A stretch of 64,000 nucleotides of DNA from Lysobacter sp036697405 (GCF_036697405.1 NZ_JBAHWA010000005.1:124001-188000); one strand, 5' to 3'. Counted from the stretch's first letter, positions 1-8,406 are shown. A program made the numbers and translations. Notes: a model not told the origin generated them from the sequence alone.

Positions 1-1
1 G

Positions 2-118
2 CAGGCCAACGCCGACCCGGCCAAGTGGGTCCCGTTGAAGGGCGCCTTGCTGCCGGAGCAGGACCCGGGCCAGAAGCGCGAGATCATCAAGCCGGACCTT
101 CCGCCGCCGCAGAAGTAG
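2..118 (+). CDS. C-terminal end of an unidentified protein (partial)
   Basis: The window opens inside this gene. The second forward frame gives 38 residues, beginning QANADPAKW, passing through a charged QKREIIK stretch and ending DLPPPQK before a TAG stop at 116-118. The tail is hydrophilic and proline-rich with no domain I recognise. A hairpin that could be its terminator follows 33 nt downstream, which supports a real gene end here. Function cannot be judged from this fragment. Confidence 0.55.
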   Translation, partial: QANADPAKWVPLKGALLPEQDPGQKREIIKPDLPPPQK

Positions 119-150
119 GCGATAGGGGCGGGACCTGCCCCGTGTTGCCA

Positions 151-184
151 GAGAGGCTCGCCCATCGGCGGGCCTCTCGCTTGC
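151..184 (+). terminator. Probable Rho-independent terminator of the partial first gene
   Basis: A 12-bp stem GAGAGGCTCGCC / GGCGGGCCTCTC (one G-T wobble) encloses a CATC loop at 163-166. It lies 33 nt after the stop codon of the partial gene. The T-tail is weak (GCTTGC), so termination may be inefficient. Confidence 0.5.
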
Positions 185-331
185 TAGTCGCCCGAGGCGA
201 TGCCATACCGCTGCGTCTTGACTGCGCCGGGACTAGATTGCTTCTGGTCGGCGAACACGGAGCAGACTGATGCGAGCATCGAGTAACCTTTTGTAAGCCG
301 TAGATATCAAGGGCGCCGTGGAGGGAAGGGC

Positions 332-574
332 ATGGGGGGGATCAGCATCGAACTAATGCTGGCGCTGGTTTGCGCGGTGACGTTCTTTCGCGCCGGCCGG
401 TTCGAGTCGGATGGCGAGGCATACGACTACAGCTTCCTCTGGGCCTTGATGTCGGCGCTGCTATCGGCGCTGGTGCTGGTCGCATTCAAGGCGCCTTGGC
501 TTGTTCTCTTGCTATGCCAGGTCGCCCTGTTCCTTGGTATCGGCGTGTATCGGGCGCTGCGTGATCCGGCCTAG
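332..574 (+). CDS. Small integral membrane protein, 80 aa
   Basis: Encodes 80 residues with about three hydrophobic segments (roughly residues 5-18, 36-53 and 55-74), separated by a short polar stretch RFESDGEAYDYS. A purine-rich GGAGGGAAGG ribosome-binding site sits just before the ATG and decides the start. It stands alone, with no obvious operon partner and about 290 nt of apparently non-coding DNA downstream. It matches no family I can name; a small inner-membrane protein of unknown role is the most that can be said. Confidence 0.55.
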   Translation: MGGISIELMLALVCAVTFFRAGRFESDGEAYDYSFLWALMSALLSALVLVAFKAPWLVLLLCQVALFLGIGVYRALRDPA

Positions 575-864
575 CGGAAGACGGGGTGGGGCATGCGCCG
601 CGTCAGCCAAAAAGGCGAGCCCGTTGCAGCTCCAGCAATTCGACGACACTTGGTTCGGGTTCGAGCTGCGTGCCGGACTGGCAACGGCAAAGAACAAGTC
701 GTTAGCGCTGTTGGTATCGGAATGCGTAATGATCGACAAGGTGCGCTGATCAAGTCCTAAAGCGGAACTGGCGTCGAAGCGAATTTCTATGCGGAATCCG
801 GTTCGACCCGGCTTCCGACTGTGATTTCCTCATGTGGCTGCACCAGGCCACCCAGTCGGACGAT

Positions 865-1284
865 ATGAGCAACCCATACCAGCCCCCACAATCCACGTCG
901 CCAGACGCCAAGGCCCAGCCCGCCGGCAAGAGGACGCGGGGCGACTACGCCCGTCTCGTCGTGTCCTCGCTGATCGCGGTGTTCTGCGTGCTGCAGTTTT
1001 GGGGGATCCTCTACTTGGCGCTGTCGACTTGGGATTCCCTGGTGGGCGTTACCTCGCCCATGGCGATCATGCTGAAACTCACGCGCCCCGCCTTGCTGTT
1101 CCTGTCGGGTGTGTTCCTGCTGTTCCAGCGCAAACTGGCCAGCTACGGCTTCACCGCCTACATCGTGAGCGGGCTGATATTCTTGCCGGAGACCGGCCGC
1201 AATGGCGTGCTGCTGTCTCTGCTGGTCATCTCGGGTTTCCTTGCGTACACGTTGTCCCTGCACAAGGCCGGCCGTCTGCGCTGA
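865..1284 (+). CDS. MSNPYQPP-type membrane protein of unknown function
   Basis: A 139-residue protein with a Pro/Gln-rich cytosolic start (MSNPYQPPQS) followed by about four hydrophobic segments near residues 33-57, 75-95, 98-118 and 120-137. The N-terminus MSNPYQPP is shared by many small Xanthomonadaceae and planctomycete membrane proteins, so the internal ATG at 865 is preferred over an upstream ATG at 832. No catalytic motif is visible. Gene spacing does not tie it to the VOC gene that follows 50 nt later. Function unknown. Confidence 0.65.
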   Translation: MSNPYQPPQSTSPDAKAQPAGKRTRGDYARLVVSSLIAVFCVLQFWGILYLALSTWDSLVGVTSPMAIMLKLTRPALLFLSGVFLLFQRKLASYGFTAYIVSGLIFLPETGRNGVLLSLLVISGFLAYTLSLHKAGRLR

Positions 1285-1334
1285 GTCCGCAATGCCGGGA
1301 TCTGTCCCGCATGAGGTTCGGTAGGAGTCAGCCC

Positions 1335-1706
1335 ATGAAGCACAACATCGCCTGGTTCGACATCCCGGTCGCCGATCTGGACCGCGCCATCGCGTTCTAC
1401 TCGGCCGTGCTGGGCGCCGCCGTCAGCAAAGAGCAAAGCGGCTCCATCCCGATCGGCGTACTACCGACGCCGGACGGCCAGAAGATGGGCTGCCTGGTGA
1501 CGGGCGATGCGGCCCGGCCCTCCCTGGACGGCGTCATGCTCTGGTTCGAGGTGGAGGGGCGCTTGAAGGCGGCGCTCGCGGCGGCGCTGGCCAACGGCGG
1601 GGAGCTCCTCGGCGACGTCCATGCCATCGGCGGCTACGGATTCCGCGCGGAAGTGCGCGATTCGGAAGGCAACCGGATCGCGCTGTATTCCAGCAAAGAT
1701 CAATGA
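1335..1706 (+). CDS. VOC-family (glyoxalase/bleomycin-resistance fold) protein
   Basis: A 123-residue protein starting MKHNIAWFDIPVADLDRA, the typical first strand-helix of a VOC module (DI-V-DLDRAIAFYS-LG), and ending with the matching C-terminal strand pattern RDSEGNRIALYS. VOC proteins use a paired beta-alpha-beta-beta-beta module, often with a metal site, as lyases, dioxygenases or drug-binding proteins; the substrate cannot be predicted. GGAG upstream (1324-1327) supports the ATG at 1335. A monooxygenase-like gene follows 24 nt later and may be co-transcribed. Confidence 0.85.
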   Translation: MKHNIAWFDIPVADLDRAIAFYSAVLGAAVSKEQSGSIPIGVLPTPDGQKMGCLVTGDAARPSLDGVMLWFEVEGRLKAALAAALANGGELLGDVHAIGGYGFRAEVRDSEGNRIALYSSKDQ

Positions 1707-1730
1707 AAGCAACGCGCCAGTGGAGCGAGC

Positions 1731-2054
1731 ATGAGTAATGACAACCCGGCCTTCTGCGCCCTCTATCGCTGGCGCCTGCATCCCGGCTCCGAGCATGCCT
1801 TCGTCGAGGCCTGGTCGCGGGTCACCGAGTTGCTGCTGAGCGAGCGCGGCTCGCTGGGGTCGCGTCTGCACCGCGGACCGGACGACATCTGGTACAGCTA
1901 CACGCAGTGGCCGTCGGCGGCGGCTAGGGCCGAGGGGCTCGCGCTTCCGTCTGTGGATGCCGAGGCGTGGGACCGAATGCGCGCGTGCATCGCCGAGGGG
2001 CTGCCCGAACTGATCTTGGAGCCGGTGGCGGATTTTCTTGCGCCGCTTCCATAA
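1731..2054 (+). CDS. Antibiotic-biosynthesis-monooxygenase-like (ABM fold) protein
   Basis: A 107-residue protein with the pattern CALYRWRLHPGSEHAFVEAW near its start and WYSYTQWPSAAA in the middle. This fits the dimeric alpha/beta-barrel ABM family, small proteins that bind hydrophobic substrates or haem and sometimes act as cofactor-free monooxygenases. It lies 24 nt after the VOC gene in the same direction, so the two may form an operon. It is the last native-looking gene before the AT-richer accessory block: a repeat copy begins 14 nt after its stop. Family call is moderate; function unknown. Confidence 0.6.
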   Translation: MSNDNPAFCALYRWRLHPGSEHAFVEAWSRVTELLLSERGSLGSRLHRGPDDIWYSYTQWPSAAARAEGLALPSVDAEAWDRMRACIAEGLPELILEPVADFLAPLP

Positions 2055-2067
2055 GGGTGACGCTCTT

Positions 2068-2091
2068 GGAAAAATGACTCTGACCCCATTT
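2068..2091 (+). repeat. GGAAAAATGACTCTGACCCC repeat, copy 1
   Basis: Core AAAAATGACTCTGACCCC at 2070-2087. It matches copy 2 at 17 of 18 positions and is a looser match to copy 3, where homology extends upstream over TGACGC-T-GG. It lies between the native ABM-like gene and the stop codon of the DUF2971 gene, so it marks one edge of the accessory block. From memory, the reverse complement GGGGTCAGAGTCATTTT is a motif common near RAYT transposases in Xanthomonadales. Confidence 0.6.
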
Positions 2092-2096
2092 CTTGC

Positions 2097-2885
2097 TTAG
2101 TCACACATCCAGGCGGGTGGTTTAAGTACGCCTGACCTGCGCGGTTTCCACCCAAAGCGCATGAGCTCCTCTCGGATCATTGGGAAGCTGCTGTTATTGT
2201 GCGGGCTAACCATCACGTCAGAGATTATTGCTGGGTCTATCGGAAGAAATATCTCGCTCTGCCGAGTCGAGTTGCTTTGGTCGATGAAGATTAGCCTGAC
2301 TTCTTTCTCGAAGCGGAATGCGCGACGCTTCAAGAGCAGCGTTGAGGCGGCAGCACGGGGAGCATCATGCACGTGTTTCGGCTCCCACATCTCTTCTGAT
2401 ATTGGACTAGAAGCGAGCATCCGAAACCGACGTTCGGGGCAGTACTGAACGGCTCCGATAAGCCACTTGCCCGGCTGGGAGCTAAGGCTGTTTGTTGCAG
2501 CCGTGAGAAGGTCAGATACCCTGCAGCGGATACGGACTATGGGCTCGGATTTCTCGTATCCAATAAAACGCCAAGCGGGTTCATCGTACCGGCTGCTGGT
2601 GAAACACATCGCGTATGCATTGATGTTTGGCGCTTCTTTGATCGCCTGTTTAAACACGTTGTAGCACCATTTCTCGTATGGGTCCGGCCAAGCGTTAACC
2701 GGAGATAGGCGAAGTCTAGCGTGTTCAAAAATCTGCTTCGCATATCCCCATTCCAGTCGATGGTATATCTGCGAAGTCGGCTTCAACAGCCTGTCACGAA
2801 AGACCTCTGGTGCAGAGGTTTCCTGGGAGTGCATCGTCCAGCGGCCAACGTCGGAAATATTGAGTGGCTTCGTTCCGCGCTTCAT
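2097..2885 (-). CDS. DUF2971-family protein
   Basis: A 262-residue soluble protein with the DUF2971 pattern: an early ARLRLSPVNAWPDPYE segment, a central MCFTSSRYDEPAWRFIGYEKS, and KRRAFRFEKEVRLIFID near residue 190. The biochemical activity of DUF2971 is not known to me; members often sit in variable genomic islands. Codon use is AT-richer than the flanking genes, which suggests transfer. It is transcribed in the same direction as the caspase/CHAT pair but lies 184 nt beyond it, with copies of a short repeat on both sides, so it may be a separate module. An internal Met (MHSQET) is an alternative start. Confidence 0.7.
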   Translation of the reverse strand: MKRGTKPLNISDVGRWTMHSQETSAPEVFRDRLLKPTSQIYHRLEWGYAKQIFEHARLRLSPVNAWPDPYEKWCYNVFKQAIKEAPNINAYAMCFTSSRYDEPAWRFIGYEKSEPIVRIRCRVSDLLTAATNSLSSQPGKWLIGAVQYCPERRFRMLASSPISEEMWEPKHVHDAPRAAASTLLLKRRAFRFEKEVRLIFIDQSNSTRQSEIFLPIDPAIISDVMVSPHNNSSFPMIREELMRFGWKPRRSGVLKPPAWMCD

Positions 2886-2984
2886 TCTTAGATGCCTCTT
2901 CGGAAATTCACCCTGGCCATGTGCATTGAGCAGGTCTTGCGTAGCATCAACAAAACTATCGTTCAGTGTCTAGGAGGGTGCGAT

Positions 2985-3008
2985 TTAAAAATGGCTCTGA
3001 CCCCTATT
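2985..3008 (+). repeat. GGAAAAATGACTCTGACCCC repeat, copy 2
   Basis: Core AAAAATGGCTCTGACCCC at 2987-3004, same orientation as copy 1 and differing at one base. The two copies bracket the DUF2971 gene as direct repeats about 917 bp apart. Confidence 0.6.
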
Positions 3009-3053
3009 CTTCGTTGCGGACTTCCTTGTCCCGCTTGGCAAGGTTGACGCCTG

Positions 3054-3077
3054 GGAAAAGTGACTTTGATCAAATTT
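3054..3077 (+). repeat. GGAAAAATGACTCTGACCCC repeat, copy 3 (diverged)
   Basis: Reads GGAAAAGTGACTTTGATCAA then ATTT. It aligns to copy 1 with about five differences, and homology extends upstream (AAGG-TGACGC-T-GG in both). It overlaps the last codons of the CHAT-like gene (stop at 3070-3072), so the gene end and the repeat are shared. GGAAAA and TTTTCC also form a weak inverted repeat here. Confidence 0.5.
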
Positions 3078-4893
3078 TCCATCTGCGAAGCTTAGTCCGA
3101 CTTTTAGCATTAAGGCTTCGGAGGAATGCTTGCAGATCGTCGTCAAGGAACCTTGAGGATAGTCGTGCGTTCTGGCGAACGTCCTCGTGCGGCGAACTGA
3201 TCGAGAGATCCTTCCAGTGCGAGATGGCTTCGTGATAGGTCTTGAGCAAATGCGTTAGGGGATCAGTGGTGTTGGGGCGAACAGCTACAAATGGAAGGCC
3301 AACCAGGACATAGGGACGTCGCATGGAGGGGGCGTAGACATCGCGCTGTGCTAGCCACAAACCTAAGACGATATTTCGATCTATGTATCGGCCAAATAGA
3401 GTGCTTGTAACCTCCTGGGCCTCTGCGTCGGTGATTGGAAACAGGGTTCCCAGGTAGCCACGCGCACCAGCGAACATGGCTCTCAAGCTTATTTCATGCC
3501 ATGACCAGCAGGAGTTATTGATAAACAAGGGGGAGGAATCAGATGCGAAGCCGTGTGATGCGAACAGCCAAATGCCATCATGCAGTAGCATCGCCATTGA
3601 CCCGGTCACTCGGGTAATGGGCTCTTCCGCGACGACATAGTCATTACGATCTGCCCCGACTATCTCGCTCCAACTGTTGATGGCACTCCCAACAGGTAGT
3701 GCGGCTTTTCCTGCGCGGTCTCGCCAATCAACACCATCAAGCGAATGGAATCGGATGTATGACATGACTCTAAGTTTGTCCGCGATTGGCTCTGAGCCGA
3801 CGCTCACGACGCGATCGACGACAAGCGTGCGTGTATTTCCCTCGGTGTCTGGATATCGGTACGTGATGCGATCTCCCGGGGCGTCCCCTGCGTGGCTCGA
3901 AAGAACAATGATGTCGTGAGGCAATAGGTCCAACAGGAACTGAACTCGAGATTTGGTTGCACTCGCGCCGCGAAGGGTGCGAGTGAGCGTTCCATTCCTC
4001 ATTAATGCGCGGCTGATTGCGGGAATCTCCGAGCCTTCGACGGTCTGTGGGTCGATCAGTAGTGCGGTTCTCGCGCTGCGCTCGTTATTCTGTGATGCCC
4101 AGATTCCCTCAATAGTTGAGCGTCCGAGATCCGGATATCTGTACATGTGGGTGGTGGCGACCTCGGGAAGCGCAATGCCCCAGGGAAATCCAGAGGTCAC
4201 AAACAGGATGGTCTTGTAGCGCGTCGGATCAAGCGCTTTTAGGTGCGCTCGCGCACGCTGACACAAGTCGCCGAAACGACCGGTTAAGTCGGCGCCTTCC
4301 CCTAGGGCGTATATCTCTTCCAGCCAAGCGATTCGGTCGTCCTCAGGGAGTTCTGGGAACACGCTGAAGGATGCGCCGCAGGAAAAAGCCAGGTTGCTAG
4401 CGATTACTTCTGACAACACATCTCCGCGCTCGCAAGCAACGAGAAGGTGGCGGCCTACATGGACATCATCTAACGATGGTGATGTGTCCAAATCTAGTTG
4501 AAGCTCCTTACGCGCAAGACGAGCCTGGTAGACACCTACACCCAGGTTATCGCGCCCCCAACGAAGAGCATCTTTTGGGCGTTTGACGAGGCCTCGAAGG
4601 GCAAGGATATGGTCGTCATACTGATCGGAAATGATGCAATTCTTCCAGCCTGGGCGAATTGCGCTCACGGCATCAGGTGGAAGGCCGCCGAGCAGCACGC
4701 GTGAAGCTTTCGTCATGATGATTGCGTTGCGACGGCGCACTACCTCATTGTTCGCGTCAGGTCGGCTGAGGCGAGGGCCATCCATCACCGAAAAGTATCG
4801 GCGCGGACGTGTGAACAGCGCAGAGATCTTCGCTGCGAGTGAAGGATCATCTGTGACTAGAGTGAAGTCCTCGTAAGAGGGGGCTGTGAGCAT
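3070..4893 (-). CDS. CHAT-like (caspase-superfamily) protein, operon partner of the caspase
   Basis: A 607-residue soluble protein. Its C-terminal half fits a divergent CHAT peptidase: a hydrophobic strand ending in SSHAGDA (candidate catalytic His334), a second strand and FINNSCWSW (candidate Cys462), then GARGYLGTLFPITDAEA (476-492), which matches the closing CHAT pattern (aGaravigtLWpv-D-eA). The first 300 residues hold no domain I can name, although a conserved-looking FVTSGFPWGIALPE block lies near residues 231-244. It starts 48 nt after the C14 caspase gene ends and both share AT-rich codon use, so one operon is likely. CHAT proteins are known effectors in bacterial defence and programmed death; here the CHAT call is by motif only. 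Confidence 0.65.
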   Translation of the reverse strand: MLTAPSYEDFTLVTDDPSLAAKISALFTRPRRYFSVMDGPRLSRPDANNEVVRRRNAIIMTKASRVLLGGLPPDAVSAIRPGWKNCIISDQYDDHILALRGLVKRPKDALRWGRDNLGVGVYQARLARKELQLDLDTSPSLDDVHVGRHLLVACERGDVLSEVIASNLAFSCGASFSVFPELPEDDRIAWLEEIYALGEGADLTGRFGDLCQRARAHLKALDPTRYKTILFVTSGFPWGIALPEVATTHMYRYPDLGRSTIEGIWASQNNERSARTALLIDPQTVEGSEIPAISRALMRNGTLTRTLRGASATKSRVQFLLDLLPHDIIVLSSHAGDAPGDRITYRYPDTEGNTRTLVVDRVVSVGSEPIADKLRVMSYIRFHSLDGVDWRDRAGKAALPVGSAINSWSEIVGADRNDYVVAEEPITRVTGSMAMLLHDGIWLFASHGFASDSSPLFINNSCWSWHEISLRAMFAGARGYLGTLFPITDAEAQEVTSTLFGRYIDRNIVLGLWLAQRDVYAPSMRRPYVLVGLPFVAVRPNTTDPLTHLLKTYHEAISHWKDLSISSPHEDVRQNARLSSRFLDDDLQAFLRSLNAKSRTKLRRWKI

Positions 4894-4941
4894 GGCGCGA
4901 TCAGCTAAAATTGAGCTCTTGCTGACGATGGTCAGCGATCA

Positions 4942-6681
4942 TCAGTACCAATTGAGTGCCGATACAATTGCGGAGCACTTATTGGCAGCTTCCGAGAAGC
5001 GATTTTCGTCCCCGCCGAACAGTCCGTGCTGAAGTGCAGGCGACTTGCTTCCCTCTGCTTTGATGCGATCGATTAGTTGCGTTAATGGCGACGGTGTGTT
5101 GTTTTGGTGCTTCCAGCCAAATCTGCCGACTGGTCCCCATGCACTCTGATGGGCTTGTAGTTTTTGATCAACAGCAACCAGTGCAAGCATGATCTCAAAT
5201 TCATCGAACGCTCGCTCATAATTGCGGCCCATGAACAGGGCGTTGTCCAGCTGTGGCTGAAGCTGTTTGAACAAATATTCACTCATGGGGGTGTACTGAC
5301 GCTCATGTCCAGGCAATCGCTTGAATATTTCTGCCTGAGCAAACTCCTGGATCGCGCGTGATACTGCGCGGAATACGGTCATTGTGTCCTCGCCGCTTTG
5401 AACCTCTGTCAGAAGTAAGTCTGAAAGTGTGTCATAGCGCCCCGCCTCTGTTGAGGCAATGCCTGCACAATAGGTTTGAATAACAAGGGGGTACCAGCGA
5501 AGGGTCAGCCAACTGAGTAGCCCGCCGCGTATGTCGAGACGATCTGTCGATCGAGCTAGAGCTTTACGGAGGATCTGGCGGTGCGAAGGGGCGGCCCAGT
5601 AGGCGATGCAAGCTTCGATTGTAGCCAGGTCCTTGGTGTGCGACTCGTAGCGCGTCAGTCGGTCAATCACCTCTTCAATGGTAAAAGTCCCATCGGATTT
5701 GAATGCGTCTTCACCAGTTGCGGACAGGAAGCGCTTCACCTCATCTACAGTGAAGTCATGTAGCTCTATGGATCGTTCACGGTCACTCAAAAGTTCTTTT
5801 ACGCGGAGTATCTTGGATGGAAGGTCAGATCGCGGAGTTGGCTCATCGGGGTATGGGACGACCAACATCGAGTCGATATCGATCGCATCGCTTGTGGCAT
5901 CGGAACCGAATTTCGGGGCTCGGAAAATGAAGTCACCGTCTCCATCTATGTGTCCAAAATGAGGTGTCTGAAACGAGCCGGCATCTGCCGCCACCTTGCC
6001 GTATACGTAAGACATTAGGCCGCTTGCGGTCAGCACACCGTCCGGCGTTGCCGCCTCTCCGCCTAACCCTTGCAGGAGATGTCCGGTGAAAACGGAGTGA
6101 CCCGCAATCGGACCGCCAGAGTCTGCAACCTGTTGGTCTGCTTTTCCGGCAGTGAGGACTTGGCGTGATACACGCTTGAGCATGTCCTTCAAGAAGCGAG
6201 CGCTGCCCGACTGAAAAGTACGTGTGATTGCCAGGCCGCCATAACAGGCATCCATGACGAAGAGGATGTGTTTCGCTGGAATCATCTCGATGTTGCGAGT
6301 GAGGTCGTCCCAGCGGATCAACGTTGATAGATCATCAGGGGTTGCATCAACTGGGACCAGATAGCCGACCTCTCCGCGCATTCCACTGCGTGTCGAGCCG
6401 TGGCCTGCAAAGAAGATCAAGAGTCGATCGTCAAGCTCGATGTCTGAGTTGCAGAAGCGCAGATATGCTCTGCGTATCGCATCTGCCGTCGCATTTTCGT
6501 CTAGTAGTAGAGTTACATCTTCCGAAGAAAAATCGAAATCCTTCACCAACTTGTCGCGAACCGCTGTTGCGTCATTCACGGCATAGCTCAGTGGATTGCA
6601 ACGGATATATGTGTTTATTCCGATAATGAGAGCATGGCTGCGCCCGTATTTTGGTTTTAGGTAGAAGCGAACGTCGCGCAT
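4942..6681 (-). CDS. Caspase-family (peptidase C14) protein
   Basis: A 579-residue protein with an N-terminal C14 caspase/metacaspase domain (about 14-265). The first strand is HALIIGINTY (16-25), the catalytic His lies in FFAGHGS (His94) and the catalytic Cys in MDACYGG (Cys146), with the DAR-like turn GKADQQVADSGG after it. The remaining 310 residues are helical-looking and unassigned; they could be a sensor or substrate-binding region. No signal peptide or TM segment is seen, so it should be cytosolic. It is the first gene of a minus-strand operon with the CHAT-like gene. Bacterial caspases act in phage defence and cell suicide, often activated by a partner protease or a second messenger. 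The C14 call is firm; the defence role is inferred. Confidence 0.88.
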   Translation of the reverse strand: MRDVRFYLKPKYGRSHALIIGINTYIRCNPLSYAVNDATAVRDKLVKDFDFSSEDVTLLLDENATADAIRRAYLRFCNSDIELDDRLLIFFAGHGSTRSGMRGEVGYLVPVDATPDDLSTLIRWDDLTRNIEMIPAKHILFVMDACYGGLAITRTFQSGSARFLKDMLKRVSRQVLTAGKADQQVADSGGPIAGHSVFTGHLLQGLGGEAATPDGVLTASGLMSYVYGKVAADAGSFQTPHFGHIDGDGDFIFRAPKFGSDATSDAIDIDSMLVVPYPDEPTPRSDLPSKILRVKELLSDRERSIELHDFTVDEVKRFLSATGEDAFKSDGTFTIEEVIDRLTRYESHTKDLATIEACIAYWAAPSHRQILRKALARSTDRLDIRGGLLSWLTLRWYPLVIQTYCAGIASTEAGRYDTLSDLLLTEVQSGEDTMTVFRAVSRAIQEFAQAEIFKRLPGHERQYTPMSEYLFKQLQPQLDNALFMGRNYERAFDEFEIMLALVAVDQKLQAHQSAWGPVGRFGWKHQNNTPSPLTQLIDRIKAEGSKSPALQHGLFGGDENRFSEAANKCSAIVSALNWY

Positions 6682-6744
6682 GGTTGCCTTGCCTTCTAGT
6701 AGTTAAATTTGACTGGCGGGGCTCAATATTCGTTATTAGCGAAA

Positions 6745-6773
6745 TATCTAAGCTACATTGCGGTCGTAATCAA
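6745..6773 (-). promoter_or_regulatory. Sigma70-type promoter of the caspase/CHAT operon
   Basis: On the minus strand TTGATT (-35, 6773-6768), a 17-nt spacer and TAGATA (-10, 6750-6745) precede the caspase ATG at 6681 by about 57 nt of leader. The region is AT-rich, unlike the native DNA beyond 6870. Confidence 0.55.
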
Positions 6774-6912
6774 GATCGAAGCTCGTTATTTTTCCTGGTC
6801 TGGAGTATCTACTTTTCCGATATCCAGAAACCATCGATATAAGAGTGTCCGGAGCGCGCCCGGACCGTATTGGCCGACGCCTCCGACCCTTCCATAGGCA
6901 AGGACCGCAGCC

Positions 6913-7317
6913 ATGACCCTCCCCAACCAACTCGCCCTCCCGCCCGACCTGCTGCTGCAGCTCTGGCCCGCTTCGACCGACCCCACGACCGACGCCATCG
7001 CCCTGGCCGCTCTAGGCCCGGATCGGCTGGACCGCTTGTGCCTGCACGCCACCGACCGGACACAACGGGCGATGGAGGAGGCGCGCGGCTTGTTGGAGGT
7101 CGCGTTGGAAACCTTGGAGTTGCAGGTATCGGCCGACAGCCAGCGCCGCCTGCTGGAGCGGGCGGACGACGAGCTGGCCGCGGCGCTGCGTTGGGGCACC
7201 TTGGCGGCCAATGCGCGCTTCTGCCGGGAGCAGCCGGAGGTGGTGCGGCAGCTGTCTGCCCAGGTGGACGAGGCCCGCCTAGGCCACACGGGCAAGCGTC
7301 GGCAGGCCGGCGAGTAG
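6913..7317 (+). CDS. Hypothetical cytosolic protein, 134 aa
   Basis: A leucine/alanine-rich, mostly helical 134-residue protein (LALPPDLLLQLWPAS at the start, DRTQRAMEEARGLLEVALETLELQ in the middle). It has no signal peptide, TM segment or recognised motif. AGGCAAGG lies a little far upstream of the ATG. GC-rich codon use marks it as native DNA just outside the caspase/CHAT block, which runs in the opposite direction. Function unknown. Confidence 0.55.
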   Translation: MTLPNQLALPPDLLLQLWPASTDPTTDAIALAALGPDRLDRLCLHATDRTQRAMEEARGLLEVALETLELQVSADSQRRLLERADDELAAALRWGTLAANARFCREQPEVVRQLSAQVDEARLGHTGKRRQAGE

Positions 7318-7476
7318 GGGCAGCGCGCCGGGTGATGGCACCGCAGCGTCCGCGATGGCGGAGGTCGGATCTGGGTTATCCGGGTCAGCCCAGCCCTTCA
7401 GGCATCTGCATCGAAAGCCGCGCCCGGTTTCGGGCAAGCTACGGGTCGCCATACCCGATTCCTAGCGAGGCGATCG

Positions 7477-7857
7477 ATGAGCCTGCCATCCCCAGCCGCG
7501 GTGATGTTCGTGGACAACGTCGAGCGGATCTCCGCGTTCTACCAGGGCGTCGCGGCCATGACGGTCGCGCATGCCGACCAGGAGCATGTGGTGCTGGAGG
7601 CGGCGGGGTTCCAGTTGATCGTCCACGCCATTCCCTACTCCGACGCTGCCGAGGCGGCTGCGTATCCGCTCCGCGAGGAGGGCTGCATCAAGCTGTGCCT
7701 GCCGGTCGCCAGCATCGACAGCGCGCGCTCGTTGGCCGTGGACCTGGGCGGTGAGTTGTGGCCGCCCGAGCGGGAGTGGCAGGCGCGCGGGGTTCGGGTG
7801 TGCGACGGGCGCGATCCCGAGGGCAACGTATTCCAGCTGCGGCAGAATGCGCTTTAG
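7477..7857 (+). CDS. VOC-family protein
   Basis: A 126-residue VOC protein: an N-terminal strand-helix AAVMFVDNVERISAFYQGV, a central EEGCIKLCLPVASIDSA and the closing pattern CDGRDPEGNVFQLRQ. Start taken at the ATG at 7477, preceded by GCGAGGCGATCG. It sits 61 nt before another VOC gene in the same direction; the two share only the fold, so this is not a recent duplication. Substrate unknown. Confidence 0.85.
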   Translation: MSLPSPAAVMFVDNVERISAFYQGVAAMTVAHADQEHVVLEAAGFQLIVHAIPYSDAAEAAAYPLREEGCIKLCLPVASIDSARSLAVDLGGELWPPEREWQARGVRVCDGRDPEGNVFQLRQNAL

Positions 7858-7918
7858 CGCTTCACCGGAGCGCAATCCGCTGCATGGCTAGGGCCGTGCC
7901 AGACATCGGGGTTTTCAT

Positions 7919-8296
7919 ATGCTGCATCACGTCTCTCTTGCCGTGGCCGATCTGCACCAGGCCGGCGCCTTCTATGACGCCGCGCTCGGCGCTTTGGGCT
8001 ATCGACGCGTGTTCGAAGACGAGACCGCCATCGGCTATGGGCTGGTGGACGGAGAAGACCAGCTCTGCCTCAAGCTACGACCACGTTCGGCGCCGCCTGG
8101 GCCTGGATTCCACCTGGCGTTCGCCGCTCCGTCGCGCGCGGCGGTCGATCGGTTCCATGCGCAGGCTTTGGCGGTCGCGGGCACGGACAACGGCAAGCCC
8201 GGCTTGCGACCGGACTATGGCCCTCATTACTACGCGGCGTTCTTGATCGATCCGGATGGGCACGCCGTCGAGGCGGTGATCAACGTTCCGCTGTAG
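7919..8296 (+). CDS. VOC-family protein
   Basis: A 125-residue VOC protein beginning MLHHVSLAVADLHQAGAFYD, a clear strand-helix with a candidate metal-ligand His at residue 3, and ending AAFLIDPDGHAVEAVIN, the conserved final strand (DPDGH-VE) with the usual acidic ligand. It resembles the lactoylglutathione-lyase-like/glyoxalase subgroup. It may be co-transcribed with the VOC gene upstream and is followed by a REP pair that could terminate or stabilise the mRNA. Confidence 0.87.
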   Translation: MLHHVSLAVADLHQAGAFYDAALGALGYRRVFEDETAIGYGLVDGEDQLCLKLRPRSAPPGPGFHLAFAAPSRAAVDRFHAQALAVAGTDNGKPGLRPDYGPHYYAAFLIDPDGHAVEAVINVPL

Positions 8297-8334
8297 GCCG
8301 TCGTGACGCGGAGGCGAAGACGGCGCCTGCTTTC

Positions 8335-8406
8335 TGTGGGAGCGGCGTAAGCCGCGATTTCGCGGTAGCCGGGGGTGCGCGATCGCGGCTTACGCCGCTC
8401 CCACAG
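8335..8406 (+). repeat. BIME: two inverted REP elements
   Basis: GTGGGAGCGGCGTAAGCCGC at 8336 and its reverse complement ending at 8405 flank a short GC-rich middle. Each REP folds as GCGGC-gtaa-GCCGC after a GTGG head. It lies between convergent genes (the VOC gene and the amidohydrolase). Confidence 0.9.

Noticed and set aside
575..864. Several short frames on both strands
   Set aside because: None has a ribosome-binding site or protein-like composition, and they overlap each other.
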